Positions 11,831-25,694 of a stretch of 64,000 bases of DNA are shown one piece after another. The notes under the pieces are model-generated. The model searched no databases and was not told where the DNA came from. It saw nothing but the letters and a program-made list of their open reading frames with translations. The stretch lies in the NCBI GenBank assembly GCA_914767715.1, contig OU612070.1:699501-763500 (forward strand), in the 5' to 3' direction. This stretch comes from Membranipora membranacea (lineage: Eukaryota > Bryozoa > Gymnolaemata > Cheilostomatida > Membraniporidae). How positions within the stretch are numbered: position 1 is the stretch's first letter; the number at the start of each line of letters is the position of its first letter. A program made the translations under genes and the position numbers.

Positions 11831-11946
11831 CAGCCCTTAAAAGCGTTCGGGATGGAGATCGCGGCCGTAGGCGGTCGTTACGGGCCTTAATAACCTTAAT
11901 GACCGCCTACGGCCGCGATCGCCATCCCCAACGCCTTTAAGGGCTG
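11831..11946. repeat. GC-rich hairpin
   Basis: Two arms of about 52 bp, beginning CAGCCCTTAAAAGCGTT at 11831 and ending in the complement AACGCCTTTAAGGGCTG at 11946, enclose only about 12 bp. About nine in ten positions pair. The core contains GATCGCGGCCGTAGGCGG, which is strikingly GC-rich against AT-rich surroundings. No coding content. Confidence 0.75.
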
Positions 11947-12878
11947 GCTATGGTAATTTTAATGGTCAGGGTAATTCAATAAGTAGTCTTATGCTAAATG
12001 AATTAATTGTATGCTTGTCTGGTTGACACAAGTTAGAAATTATATCTACCTGACTCTACAGACTGTAGTCACGATTGTGTAGTCAAGGATTGTACAGAAC
12101 ACTTGTTTACAGCCTTGTTGGCACCTTCTGCATCATCAGAGCTGAAATATTGAGTAAATTTATATGAACCAATAAGCGATAGCTTAGTCATTCAAAGAGA
12201 CGTTTTGGTAAAATATATTGATCAATCATTTTGTTAGTCCTGGTACGACAGGAATTACAGCAGCACAGTATCAAAGCTCATGCAATACATTCAAATTGAG
12301 AGGTGGTAAATCAAATTCTAATTTTATGTGTGTAGAGTGTATTAATTTCAGTGGAGTAGATTGATCTCTGTGCGTGTATCAAAGTTTGCCAGGAGATTAA
12401 TTGATATCTCTCATAAATCGAATCAAATCTATGAGTTGCCCTTCCACTATTCAAGTGCAGACAACAGACCAGCTAAATGAATCTTACTGCGATTGGTTAG
12501 ATTAGTCACATGACCCTTTAAGCCACACAGATCACCTAGTCTCACAATAACATAGTGCTAATAAACCATTTCAATCCTTGGTGTCAATGCACGTGACAAG
12601 CCATGAGATTGTTTCACCTTAATCTGTAAAGGATATTTTGTTGAATATTCATCCTCATTTCTCCTGTCTAAAGAGGCCTATAGTGTGTTTAAATGCCAAT
12701 CAGATCATCGGAACGGTGTTCAGAGTAACAGAAGTCCCAAAATGGAGAATATCCAATCTGTCTAGAGGCAAACACTTTGTCTAAAGTCCGGTCATTCCCG
12801 CGCTTTTACTGCAAGGTCTATCAAGGTGAAATAAAGTTCAAGCAGACTGACAAGCACCATCAAAAGTTCAGCCGAGGC

Positions 12879-15800
12879 ATGGCTACTTCAAATAGAACTA
12901 ATAGTCGGCTAAGGAGAGCCAAGGTCTTGCCAGATTTCGGTAGGTGTTAGATTGAATACTCAATCTTTGAACCATGCCATCGTTACTCAGAATTGTTTGC
13001 CAACAGGCACAGATAACCACTAGGGGAAGTGTAAATGTTTCAAACCTTGTCGCCATTTTGAACTCGCCTGCTTCAACATCTCTGTAGCAGACATGCCTAA
13101 GGATATCTTAATTAATGTCAAAAATGATGAGATATCCTGCAACCAAAGGCAGGGAACTGGAATGAAGCTAAAGTATGTGCTGTGAAATTGGGTTTTCAAA
13201 CAAACAAATTACTATCTATGCAAACTAAACTTAACTAATAAGTCTAGAATGCTTACTTACATACTTCCCAGGTAATCCTATATAGGATGCATCACCAGTG
13301 TCTTTCGAAGGGGTTGGGTTTTGGAGATTGTTTCACTACTTTGGGTGATCATTTAATTCGACGGTATTTAGTCAAGGAAGGAGTAGACCAGGTAGAATGA
13401 AGAGAGACTGAGAGCATTTGTAGATTGTGTACATAGCAAAACTGACATTATTATAGGGAGAGCAGGGCACTTTGGATCATTTCAGCCCAATATCAGACAA
13501 AGGCTTGAACAACTATAGACAATCATGACCTAGATATTTTGTACCGAAAAATTGACAATTTACAATAATAATGTCATATATATGTGCGTCTGAGATAGAA
13601 AGAAAAATTTCCGTCTGGATGAGTTTTCATTTTGTACTGTAATGTGTATATATCACCCGATCACCATGAAAATGAGTGTAGGGAATGTTTAATGTGTCTT
13701 ATAGTAATATCACTTTTAAATATTATGCAATAGAATAGCAGAAGGACAACAAATAAAAAAACCTAGAAATATGTGAACTGAGTGTGTCAAAAAAGATTTT
13801 TTGCATAGTGGATTGCTTTAGAATTAACATTTCTAAAGTGGGCTACTAAAGCTTAGTTCAAGTTTTATCTAGTTGCTCCCCTCCACTGATAAGTTGGAGG
13901 CTAAAAGGCTTATCATATCAATGGAAGGGACCATTGGGAATGCAGGCCGGATAAACTAGATCTAAGTAAAACTGGTCACATAAAGGAATGGAAAACCACT
14001 TCAAAAATATTTCTCTTCATCTTTGAGACTTATTAATCACAATCAAGCAAGTTGCACAATTCAGAACTATGTGTCACAGGGAATTAAGAGTGTTTAAAAT
14101 TTACCCTTTTGGCTTTAAACATGACCAATATGGTCATGTTCTGTTTGATGTAAGTTTGACACATTCGTAGGTAAAAATCACAATTCTCTGTTATTCTTGG
14201 ATTCAATAGAAATCTGATAGCAGCCATTTTGGTAAATTTTATGCACCCAGTAACTTTCAGAAGAATAGTATGTATCAATTTATTTTTCAAAATCTATTAC
14301 AGAATATGATACATCAGAGGTGGCTAAGCCACAGTCGACAAAACGAAGTACCAGAGGAAGCCTTCAAGACACTAAAGTCACACCGTCCAAACGAGCCAGG
14401 GTAACTATATCGGCTGTAAAGACAGAGGTAGAAGAATATACACCTGCAGCTAAGGATCTGAGCGTTCTACCTGCTGATAGTATTGTTCAGACTGATGATA
14501 GTGACGGTATCACAATATCAAGAAAGCCCTTCAGGCCTCCATCCAATTCAAAAGTGGGTTTTAGGATTGATACATATTTGTGAAGCGTAGTAGCCTGCTT
14601 AGACAGCACCAGGTTTTTTTTACATCTGATACCTGAAACTGCTCTGAAACAAAGTGAATAATCTCACATAGAACCTTAGCAATAGACATCCATTTATCCG
14701 CCTCATAGATATTACATGTGAAACCAAATTCGGACTGATTTGAAATTTTTATTGTCTATGGGTCATACTGATCGCGGTATGTTTTGTTGTTGATGCATTT
14801 TATTGACTGAAACTAGATTAGTGACTCATAATTGTCACACATTTATTATAATCATATGTATTGTGCTGCTGCAGGTAACCTTACGCGGGCTGATGGCTAT
14901 GGATGTGTTGGGCTTAGCTGATATAGAGAATGCTAACCAGGTTATGTTACGGACACTGTTCGGCGATCTAAAGGCCGATGAGCTCTCTCGACAGTTTGTC
15001 TATTACTGTAAACTCATGCCAACAGTGTAAGTATCAGTAATATTGAGTTGGTTGATTTTGTTGCTATATTATTTTTATTTTGATACCTTTTTGACATGTA
15101 ACTAAATATGTTTTGTCACTATTTATGATCCCTTAGTAGCTGTGATAAAGCAGTCTATATCATGCTAATATATATATATATGTGTGTGTTGATTGGTATA
15201 CATGTGTATAAGCTGGTATACATGTGTATAAGCTGGTATACATGTGTATAAGCTGGTATGTATGTGTATAAGCCGGTATACATGTGTATAAGTTGGTATA
15301 CATGTGTATAAGCTGGTATACATGTGTATAAGCTGATATACATGTGTATAAGCTGGTATACATGTGTATAAGCTGGTATACATGTGTATAAGCTGGTATA
15401 CATGTGTATAAGCTGGTATACATGTGTATAAGCTGATATACATGTGTATAAGCGGGTATACATGTGTATAAGCTGGTAATTATGTGCTCCTTGTAGATGT
15501 AAGCAGTCCTTTAAGAGTTTTGGTAATGAGAACAAAGCTAGGATGAGTATAGAGCGTCACCTGAGGCAGCACGTCGAGGACCTGCTCGACGAGGCTGAAG
15601 GTATTTCACTGGATTATCACATCATTATATTTTTGGCTGCACATTGTTGGCCCAAACAGCAGTACCAGATCAGCTAGAGATCATCTATTGCTATACCTGA
15701 TTTGGCGTCTTAAAAAATATATGGTGAGAAGTAATTTTGCAAGTCTTTGTCATTCCTTCCGAAAATGCGACTGGAGAATTCCGAGTGTATGTATTTACTA

Positions 15801-18800
15801 CGATGGTGATGTGGGGTTTACTGATCTGATAGTAAATCTTTTATATTTAGATGATGCCTCACTGTGGTCAGATTTCACTGCTATTTCCATACAATCAACA
15901 ACTCGTCGTATAGGTGAGTTGATATCTATCTATCTAGTAATGACATCGTATAAATCCATAAACATATAATTTTAGTAGGAGTAGGAGGTAGCTCAGTTGG
16001 TTAGAGCGCCGGTCCTTCAACACGTAAGTCATGAAGGTCTACTGGGGTTTGGTTGCCCCCAGGTATGCTCCAACCTGCCTGCAAACAGAGAGCAAACTGG
16101 CGCAGACATTGTGGCCTTGCCATTAAGGCAAAATAATATTTCCCCGCCCATGCTTCGGGATATGGCGTGTGATATTACATCCGATTTCAATCAACCTTTT
16201 TTTTGATCATGATATATAGTAATGATCAAATTGTGAATGCATCAACCAGGCTACTTCAAATCCATGTAACTCGAAAAATTGTATAAAAGTTATTGAATTA
16301 TTTGAATTTGTGAAAATACCAGTGGCTAATTATTTATGTGCATATTAAAACATCCAGACTCTAGGCCTAGGTATGCGATTTCTTATGATTGAGTTATTCA
16401 CACTAACAATACCCGAATCTGGTTCTTAGATGTAAAATGTGCCAAATATCTACTGGCACTGAAGGGGATTATTAATTATTCAAACTGTTTTTACCTGATT
16501 ATTGCAGAGACTGGGACTTTTTATTCAAATAAATCGAGATTTTCAGTTCTCAGATAAAAAAATAAATTCTCAAGCAAATCTAACCATTTGTATTTTCACC
16601 TGTATGAGTGGCACCACAAATCGTCCTGCACATGAGAAAGTGTTAAAACTACAATTAAATATTTTACATCTTCAGAAAAGGAGAAGCCAGTAAACAGTCG
16701 GTCCAGGAAAAGTATGGAATCTGCTGTAGTCAAGCTGGAGAAGCTTACAAGCGATCCTGAATATTCTCCTAGTAAGCAATCGAAAGGAAAACCTCGGAAG
16801 AAATCAACCAAGGGGAACAAGAACACTGCTGGTAGTCGTCAGAATTCCTCTGTTCGCAAAGCAGCTCCAAAACAAAGAGGTTTGTATCCGACCAAGCTGG
16901 AACTAATTATCCTTGTACAATTTGTTAACATTATTTTCATCTATAAATTAGGAAAAATAAGATGTAATTCATGGAAGAAGTATGTGTGCTATGTCCACAA
17001 TTTGAGATCTCCCTTCATCTTCTCAAAAAATTGTGTCTATTGCGAACTGAAAAATAATTTTGATTAAAATTAATCTACATTTTTCAAAAGCGATAAGTAA
17101 CAAAAAAGCAACATTCCAAATGACTAAAAAATTAGTTCAGATCATGTTCACCTAGCACAGATATACTCTCACACTAACATTGTAAACGTGTTCAGCAATC
17201 GCTGACAATAATAACATTCTAACAAGTTGCATTCTGACTGTAAAACTTTGTGCAAAAAAAATTGATAGATAAAACACCATAAAGCTGCCGACAGCGTCAG
17301 CAATATTCACCATGTATAATCCGCTTAAGGGTTTATACATGGAAACTCTACACCTTAGTACATCAGTGTTTAGACAATCAGAATCAATTGTGTACTCAGA
17401 TATTTTCTGTACCTTTGTCAACCCTAGTCAAGTCATGGTCTTTTTCACTTTTCCTTTCACCTAACCAAGGACTCGTTGATCTAACACAGCAGTATATTAC
17501 AGGCAGTAGATCAATGTTGTCCTCAGACGGGGAATCACAAGAGGAGAGTGACACTGATAGTGATATCGATGTAGTGACTATTCCTATAAGCCCTCAAACA
17601 TTCACCAGTAAAGTCCCCGAGTTCCCTCGCCGCTCTCCTGCAGCGATACTCCTCATGAGTGAGGGTAGGCTACGCCCCCACCCGACGTTGAGCCTGACAG
17701 TACACAGCTGAAGAAGAAGGCATGAACTGGTGCTCTGAAAGCCCTGCTGTTCTGTTTATTGTTCTGTTCACAGTTAATTACACTGACTATATTAGCTGCT
17801 CTCTGTTTTATCGCTTCTTCTTCTATGCTGTAACATTGCTACTTGTTATCATTCAACTTACAATGTTTCAGCTTTAGTCATGTTTACAGCTGTGAATAAG
17901 GCGCACACTTACTGCCTAGACACTTAATATGGTAGTTATACCCTTCTGCAACAGCCCCTGCTGTTCTGCCCGCTGTCTTGTCTTCAAATGAGGTAGACAG
18001 GTTTCCTAGGCTGATGCCGCTTTCACTGTTTATTTATTTGGAGTTATCTTTTCATGCGAGCAAAGCTGCGGCAGTTAGTGAGAAACACAAACATTTATAC
18101 TTACAGTGCTGAAGCAGATGGTACCATCTACCATAGAGGAGAGTGATTCTAACTCTGATGTGGATGTTGACGCGGGGGCAGACGCACCCGTCCCTCATCC
18201 TGCTCCGATGCCGGTCAGTGCTAAACCCAACACTAAAATGCTAGCGGAGACAGAATCACTTATCAGCAAAAACACTGAGATGATAGAGAAACTTCAGGGT
18301 AAGCTCAAGATGGAGAAACAGCCATACAAAGACCACTGCTATCCACTTCTTATTAACAGGTAAGTCACCTCCATACAGTTATTATGTACTCTTTAATCAA
18401 ATTTTACTTCTTAGATCTCAATCTGTGTAAGTAAAATCATCAGTACATGTATTTTACACTTTAGCTCCTACCTGACTATTTAGGAACTAACAAATACAAA
18501 ACCATTAACGTAAAGTGTTAACCCAGTCATGTTGTTTTGTATTGTCTCAGGAAGATAAATAAAAATGTCTATGTGGTATCACACCATACAGAATACAGGG
18601 CCAGGTTGAGAATCACATAATTTCATGGTTTTCTGTCTCAAGAAACAGTCACAACCATCCCAATACTATTTGATATTTACTGTATAACTATTTTACCTTA
18701 GGAAGATCCGCTCAGGGATGATGAACTTCTCACCTAATTATAATGAGAAGAACGGAGTGGGCGAGACCGTACCATTCCCTTACTCTGTAACTAATAAATC

Positions 18801-21800
18801 TGTGTGGGAGCAGCAGAGAAGTGATAGTGAGTCTGAGACAGAGGGAGATTGTGATATCATACATCACGACCTGGCATGTCACTATGGTGTGATGGGAAGT
18901 AAGTGTACACAACATATAGTGCTTTTGTTCAACTCCTGTGAAAGAGTATATACTTTGATATAGTGTGTATTGATGTTCTAGGTGTTATTTGGTCTGAAAA
19001 TCTGAGCTTTGAATTCCATCATAAAAAACATTATGAACTCATGATTGATCTGATTGCTGTGATCCCATGACCAGACCAGATGGTGTATTATCTGGTCATG
19101 GTATCAAAGGACACACTTGCAAGCACAACATGTATCTTTCTATTAATTGAACTATGATGATTGACACTGAATTAATATAGATAAATTCCTTCCTCATAGC
19201 AGTATTCATGAAGGAGTATGTGTATCATTCTGTCTCTATTGGATAATACAATAGATAAATTATGGGTTATGTTTCAGCACGATTAAAGTCAGGTTATAGT
19301 CTGACAGGGAGTCAGGGTAATCAGATTCCCATTATACACCTAGTACAGGTACCCAGGCGTCAGATAGTAGCTCCAGCTGTCGCAGAAGAGGTCGGTCATC
19401 ATCTACTATGAATATACATACTGTCTTATACTCAGATAGTGGTTATATGTGGAGTTTGGCGTGTTTTTGTGTTTTATGTGATTCGATGTTGTTCTATCTA
19501 CCTGTATGGAGTATGTATGTATATATGGAGTTTGTTTATTGACTGAGCAGGTAGTGATAGAGAAATCTCGACCTAAGAATATACACACACAGTCCATACC
19601 CTCAGGGTGTATAGTCGAGTCTGAGGACGAGGAGGAGACAACAGCAGCTACCTCCCTCAACAGTGAGTCTATCTGAACTGTTATCCTTAGGCTAACAAGT
19701 GACAGACACAATCTTTGAGGACTTCACTAAATTTAAGTTGAACCAGGGGAAGTTTATGGGGTATCAGGTGAACTGATATGGTGCTGAATGATTCACAACT
19801 GCAGATTGATTTCTAGGAATAGTCATTTTTGCTAAAGACCACACACAATTTGCTATAATATCAAATATTTAGTAACTGCGCTAACTTACATTTCAAATAA
19901 ACTGGTGTATCTGTATGGTTTGAAACAAATTTAGTTTTGAAATTTTATGTGACATGTGGGTGAGTTCAATAATGATAATCACTTGACTAGGACTAGGATA
20001 AAGGCAGTCTGACCTATTGTCCAATCTACGGAGAGGAGACCAAGGCATTTTTCTCCATGGCATATCATAGCAGTGATATAGTTCAAACATGTGTTTGATG
20101 AATATGATATTGTAAAAGATTATAACTTGCAGTTTTCAGAGCTCAAATTCGACTTTGACTTTTGAGTAACTCTCTAGCACACAATATGATCAATGATTGA
20201 TTTGTTTTTCAGGGCCGTACCCTCCCATGCCTAAATATCAGCCTGAGTTAGGTACTAAGCTTATTATACCAGAAGAGGAGATAATGACAGAGGAATGTGA
20301 TACAGATATACCAGATGTGTGGGACCTGGAGAATCCAGATCATGTCAAGGTACAAGGTCTATACACTTGTTTGTACTTTATTAATATGTTTATCAACCCT
20401 GAAATATGGGCAGGTAGAAGTCGGTAGAAGGTATCTATAATTTGAAGTTTCTCTTTTTAAAGAATATGCAAAAAGGTTAACTTTTTGTCCAATGAATACT
20501 TCACTCCTTTAGGGTGTAAGTATTTATATATGAACTCAACATATACAGTTTGTCCAACAGTACAAACTGGAGTCATTTATAGCAACTAATCACCTAAAAT
20601 CAAAGGTTTGTGTGTTATTTGGGTTTCAGCTGCAACATGGCATTATTCATGTACACCTTTAGCTTGTCTTGTTTGTTTGTAAATTTAATTTATGCCTTAC
20701 AGAGATTCGCTATCCGGTGTATGAGAGAGTTGAAGCTTAATCGTGGTCTCAGTCAGCGTAACAGTTCAGTGGCCTGTAAGATATGTGGTAAAGATTTCAC
20801 TGCTGCTGCTACACTCATGTATCATTACAGGAGTCACGCTAGTGAGTAATTGATACACTAGTTAGTAGGTAGCTATGCTAGTGAGTAATTAATACACTAG
20901 TTAGTAGGTAGCTATGCTAGCGAGTAATTAATACACTAGTTAGTAGATAGCTATGCTAGTGAGTAATTAATACACTAGTTAGTAGGTAGCTATGCTAGTG
21001 AGTAATTAATACACTAGTTAGTAGGTAGCTATGCTAGTGAGTAATTAATACACTAGTTAGTAGGTAGCTATGCTAGTGAGTAATTAATACACTAGTTAGT
21101 AGGTAGCTATGCTAGCGAGTAATTAATACACTAGTTAGTAGGTAGCTATGCTAGCGAGCAATTAATACACTAGTTAGTAGGTAGCTATGCTAGTGAGTAA
21201 TTAATACACTAGTTAGTAGGTAGCTATGCTAGTAAGTAATTAATACACTAGTTAGTAGGTAGCTATGCTAGTAAGTAATTATTACACTAGTTAGTAGGTA
21301 GCTATGCTAGTGAGTAATTAATACACTGGTTAGTAGGTAGCTATGCTAGTGAGTAACTAATACACTAGTTAGTAGGTAGCTATGCTAGCGAGTAATTAAT
21401 ACACTAGTTAGTAGGTTGCTATGCTAGTGAGTAATTAATACACTGGTTAGTAGGTAGCTATGCTAGTGAGTAATTAATACACTAGTTAGTAGGTTGCTAT
21501 GCTAGCGAGTAATTAATACACTAGTTAGTAGGTTGCTATGCTAGTGAGTAATTAATACACTAGTTAGTAGGTAGCTATGCTAGTGAGTAATTAATACACT
21601 GGTTAGTAGGTAGCTATGCTAGTGAGTAATTAATACACTAGTTAGTAGGTTGCTATGCTAGCGAGTAATTAATACACTAGTTAGTAGGTAGCTATGCTAG
21701 CGAGTAATTAATACACTAGTTAGTAGGTAGCTATGCTAGTGAGTAATTAATACACAAGTTAGTAGGTAGCTATGCTAGCGAGTAATTAATACACTAGTTA

Positions 21801-24800
21801 GTAGGTAGCTATGCTAGTGAGTAATTAATACACTAGTTAGTAGGTAGCTATGCTAGTGAGTAATTAATACACTAGTTAGTAGGTTGCTATGCTTGTGAGT
21901 AATTAATACACTGGTTAGTAGGTAGCTATGCTAGTGAGTAATTAATACACTAGTTAGTAGGTAGCTATGCTAGTGAGTAATTAATACACTAGTTAGTAGG
22001 TTGCTATGCTAGTGAGTAATTAATACACTAGTTAGTAGGTAGCTATGCTAGTGAGTAATTAATACACTAGTTAGTAGGTAGCTATGCTAGTGAGTAATTA
22101 ATACACTAGTTAGTAGGTAGCTATGCTTGTGAGTAATTAATACACTGGTTAGTAGGTAGCTATGCTAGTGAGTAATTAATACACTAGTTAGTAGGTTGCT
22201 ATGCTAGTGAGTAATTAATACACTAGTTAGTAGGTAGCTATGCTAGTGAGTAATTAATACACTAGTTAGTAGGTAGCTATGCTAGTGAGTAATTATTACA
22301 CTAGTTAGTAGGTTGCTATGCTAGCGAGTAATTAATACACTAGTTAGTAGGTTGCTATGCTAGTGAGTAATTAATACACTAGTTAGTAGGTTGCTATGCT
22401 AGTGAGTAATTAATACACTGGTTAGTAGGTAGCTATGCTAGTGAGTAATTAATACACTAGTTAGTAGGTTGCTATGCTAGCGAGTAATTAATACACTAGT
22501 TAGTAGGTTGCTATGCTAGTGAGTAATTAATACACTAGTTAGTAGGTAGCTATGCTAGTGAGTAATTAATACACTAGTTAGTAGGTAGCTATGCTAGTGA
22601 GTAATTAATACACTAGTTGGTAGGTTGCTATGCTTGTGAGTAATTAATACACTGGTTAGTAGGTAGCTATGCTAGTGAGTAATTAATACACTAGTTAGTA
22701 GGTAGCTATGCTAGTGAGTAATTAATACACTGGTTAGTAGGTAGCTATGCTAGTGAGTAATTAATACACTAGTTAGTAGGTTGCTATGCTAGTGAGTAAT
22801 TAATACACTAGTTAGTAGGTAGCTATGCTAGTGAGTAATTATTACACTAGTTAGTAGGTAGCTATGCTAGTGAGTAATTATTACACTAGTTAGTAGGTTG
22901 CTTTGCTAGCGAGTAATTAATACACTAGTTAGTAGGTTGCTTTGCTAGTGAGTATTTAATACACTAGTTAGTAGGTAGCTATGCTAGTGAGTAATTAATA
23001 CACTAGTTAGTAGGTTGCTATGCTAGTGAGTAATTAATACACTGGTTAGTAGGTAGCTATGCTAGTGAGTAATTAATACACTAGTTAGTAGGTAGCTATG
23101 CTAGTGAGTAATTAATACACTAGTTAGTAGGTTGCTATGCTAGTGAGTAATTAATACACTAGTTAGTAGGTAGCTATGCTAGTGAGTAATTAATACACTA
23201 GTTTGTAGGTTGCTAAGCTAGTGAGTAATTAATACACTAGTTATTAGGTAGCTATGCTAGTGAGTAATTAATACACTAGTTATTAGGTAGCCACCAATTG
23301 ATATCGCTCAGTGTACATATCAGTGATGGAATGTACACAATAATGGAATGCCACATTCAGAAACTTAGGCAGAGTTCGAGCAATTCAACTTCTGTAAAAC
23401 TATTCTGTTCTGTTTTGCAACAGCGATGAAGATATGGCAGAGTTATACCCCTTGAAATTTGGAAGGACAACTCCTAAAATAATTATCTCACCATAGGCAA
23501 CGCTACACCCTCCCTGAGGCTACGATGCATCTATAATCTTTGGTGATAAGTTTCACAGTAAATAATTCTGTTCTTTGTTGTTGTAGATATCAAACCATTT
23601 GTGTGCTTGCTTTGCAACGCAACCTTCACACGTCAACACAGCCTTAACTATCACATGCTCATTCATAACGGTACTACAAGGTTTAAGTGTCCGGATTGTG
23701 GGAGAGCGTTCCGTCACCCCAGTCACTATAAGGTACAGAGGCTATGTACACTTTTATCTATCATATTGTGCCTATGTGTACTTTTATCATGCTGTAATAG
23801 TTGCTTGCATAACAGTGTAGTGAAATGTGGGATCTTACAGAACACTGAACACTGTTTCGGGAAAGTTTGCTCATGCTGTCTCTAAATAGTCTTAAGTATC
23901 CAGACAGTGATCTGATCGGGTGAGATACATCAGTCAGCCCACCCTGTTATATCAATCAGTCCACCCTGTTATACCAGACAGCATGTACCCTTAGAGATAG
24001 GCGTCGCAACCAAATGTCTGTCAGTCCCTGTCATTATCAACATTAATTACTGTTCCAAAAGATCACCCAAGATTAACAGTGTTAAAACGAGACAACTCCA
24101 GTTGCTTAACTTAATTATTTAACAGGAACACCAGCGACGTCATACCGGGGAACAACCGTTTCACTGCAATGAATGCTCTATGAAATTTAAAACAAGAAAC
24201 TCATTTAAACGACACATTCTTACTAAGCATCCCGGTATGGACATCAAAATACAAGTGGTCAATGAAAACAGTGATGAGGGAAAACAGATGAAACAAAAAG
24301 AATCGTAAGTTGCATATAAACTTTATTTTCAACGGGAGTAGACTAAAAAAACAGAATTAATATATTTATAACCATTATATGTGAACTCTATGACAAAACC
24401 TTTCATTACAAGTGTCCCTGTTGTACCCATATATTTATTATATACTCTGAATAAGCATTCCCCTTGAAATGTCTGCAGCAATCTAACACCATGCATAGAT
24501 AGAGATGCGATCATTGTATATATAAGATAGAAAATACGGCTCTCAACAGTGCTGAATTAGTGACTGGCTCGCCAAATCTATCAATCAGCCATTCCTGTTA
24601 TATAATGATGATGGTCAGAAATTGCTTTCCGACTTGCTATTCATTGCCAGAAGATTGGCTCTATATGGATACTTCTAGCACTAAGCACCTTTGGTTGTAA
24701 CTTTTCCTCTATTTTATATGAATGCTGATATACTGTATGGTGATAAACCTCTCTTTTTTCCAGGGCTGCAACTCTTGCTGCTGCAATTAACCATGATAAT

Positions 24801-25694
24801 CAACAAGCAAACTACCAGCTAGCACAAGTTACCTCTCCCTTTCCACGACCTGTAGTAGCATCTGAAATAAAACCTTCTATACAAACCAAACCTGCAACCA
24901 GCAAGACCGTCCCAGCGCTGAATGTCCCAGCACAGAATGTGCAAGTGAGTACAACAACAACTGCTACAGCAATTCTCTCTACGACAGAAATTGAGTACAG
25001 CAAACCATCACAAAAGACAATCAAGACCAAATCCGACACACCTATCAAAGAAGATTCTCTAAAGACACTCTCCAACGAGGACAGCATTCCGCCTACGGGT
25101 GGTCAAATTCCGAAAGCAATACTTTTGAAAATGGTTAGTATATAGACAAACCAATAACATGTTTAGAAAAAGAATGATCAATGCAAAGATTTTGCCAGCA
25201 ATACAAAAGAATAACTATGCAACTGGCTTGAAAGTCCTGAACATAATGTAGGCTGTCATCAAATATCATGTACTGTATTTCCAATGTTTGACACATACTT
25301 TGACATGCTCTTGTTTTTCATGTTTCAGGCGACGGTGTCTAAAGATGGGAAGCCAATGACAATGCAGGTAAAACTAGTCGGTAATCATCTCATCGGTAAA
25401 AATACTCCAAGCATCAGACAACAGCTAGGCACCGCTTTCCGAGCAGCTACAAGTCCTGCATCTGTACAAAAAATGAGCTCACCATCAAAAGCTGCTGTCG
25501 CTGTCGGGGATGCGGGTATAGGGGGAGCAGCAGTGAAGCAGACATCGTCAAGTGCTGCTGTGACAGTTATAAATGAGTCGGCAGCGTTACAGCGAGATCC
25601 GAACACTGCTGCCCGACTATCCAGTATATGTGTTGAGGAGGAGGATAATAACGACTCTTCACTATTATGTCTCGATGATCAAGTACTGCTCTAG
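12879..25694 (+). CDS. C2H2 zinc-finger protein, complete 17-exon gene
   Basis: Exons: 12879-12939, 14303-14553, 14875-15026, 15497-15600, 15851-15913, 16676-16879, 17470-17664, 18107-18359, 18702-18898, 19278-19390, 19551-19662, 20213-20349, 20703-20841, 23587-23732, 24126-24304, 24764-25133, 25329-25694. All junctions keep frame and give 1013 residues. The start ATG lies in 'gaggcATGg', a good context. Order of parts: a basic/acidic N-terminus; a conserved-looking block (residues 105-190) with TLFGDLKADELS and ARMSIERHLRQHVEDLL; acidic Ser/Asp/Glu clusters (about 290-570); then four C2H2 fingers at about 639-745 (CKIC, CLLC, CPDC, CNEC starts, with a TGEQPF linker before the fourth); then a Thr/Ala-rich tail. 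It should be a nuclear DNA-binding regulator; I could not name an ortholog. The exon at 17470 has a second in-frame acceptor at 17503, and the exon ending 19390 could end at 19350. The intron after 20841 holds a large minisatellite. A possible ATTAAA poly(A) signal lies at 25722-25727. Confidence 0.88.
15190..15480. repeat. 20-bp minisatellite in intron
   Basis: About 14 tandem copies of a 20-bp unit, GCTGGTATACATGTGTATAA, with few variants. The array ends within about 20 bp of the acceptor of the exon at 15497. Open frames across it on the minus strand (repeating Tyr-Thr peptides) are by-products of the repeat, not genes. Confidence 0.9.
15976..16180 (+). mobile_element. tRNA-derived SINE, plus strand
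   Basis: Head GGAGTAGGAGGTAGCTCAG with an intact A box TAGCTCAGTTGG, but the B-box region is rearranged or lost. The body (CAACCTGCCTGCAAACAGAG, GGCGCAGACATTGTGGCC) and 3' part ('cccatgcttcgggata') match the copies at 7375 and 9003. It lies in an intron of the zinc-finger gene. Confidence 0.8.
20841..23290. repeat. 39-bp minisatellite starting at a splice donor
   Basis: About 62 tandem copies of a 39-bp unit with light variation. The first copy overlaps the exon-intron junction at 20841/20842, so nearly every unit contains GCTAGTGAGTAAT, which is the gene's donor site. Many units carry GCGAGT instead of GTGAGT and two (near 21231 and 21270) carry GTAAGT. The array fills most of the intron up to the exon at 23587. 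Confidence 0.95.

Larger units (their letters stand above)
9221..12878. other. Long intergenic stretch
   Basis: No coding segment could be supported on either strand, although the missing 5' half of the transporter gene would be expected here on the minus strand. It holds a 32-bp palindrome (10645-10676), a 26-bp palindrome (11246-11271) and a GC-rich hairpin (11831-11946). Its right end should contain the promoter of the zinc-finger gene; no TATA box or other core element was recognised. Confidence 0.5.

Noticed and set aside
13094-13162. Possible first coding exon (ATG followed by a PKDILINVKND-like peptide and a GTATGT)
   Set aside because: Its end phase does not fit the exon at 14303, whereas the ATG exon at 12879-12939 fits exactly and has a better start context.
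15155-15535. Three overlapping minus-strand frames with Tyr/Thr-rich repeats
   Set aside because: They are produced by the 20-bp minisatellite, which stays open in several frames; the plus strand here is an intron and exon of the zinc-finger gene.
20841-23290. CRISPR-like array of regular repeats
   Set aside because: Units are contiguous with no unique spacers, and the genome is eukaryotic; it is a minisatellite.
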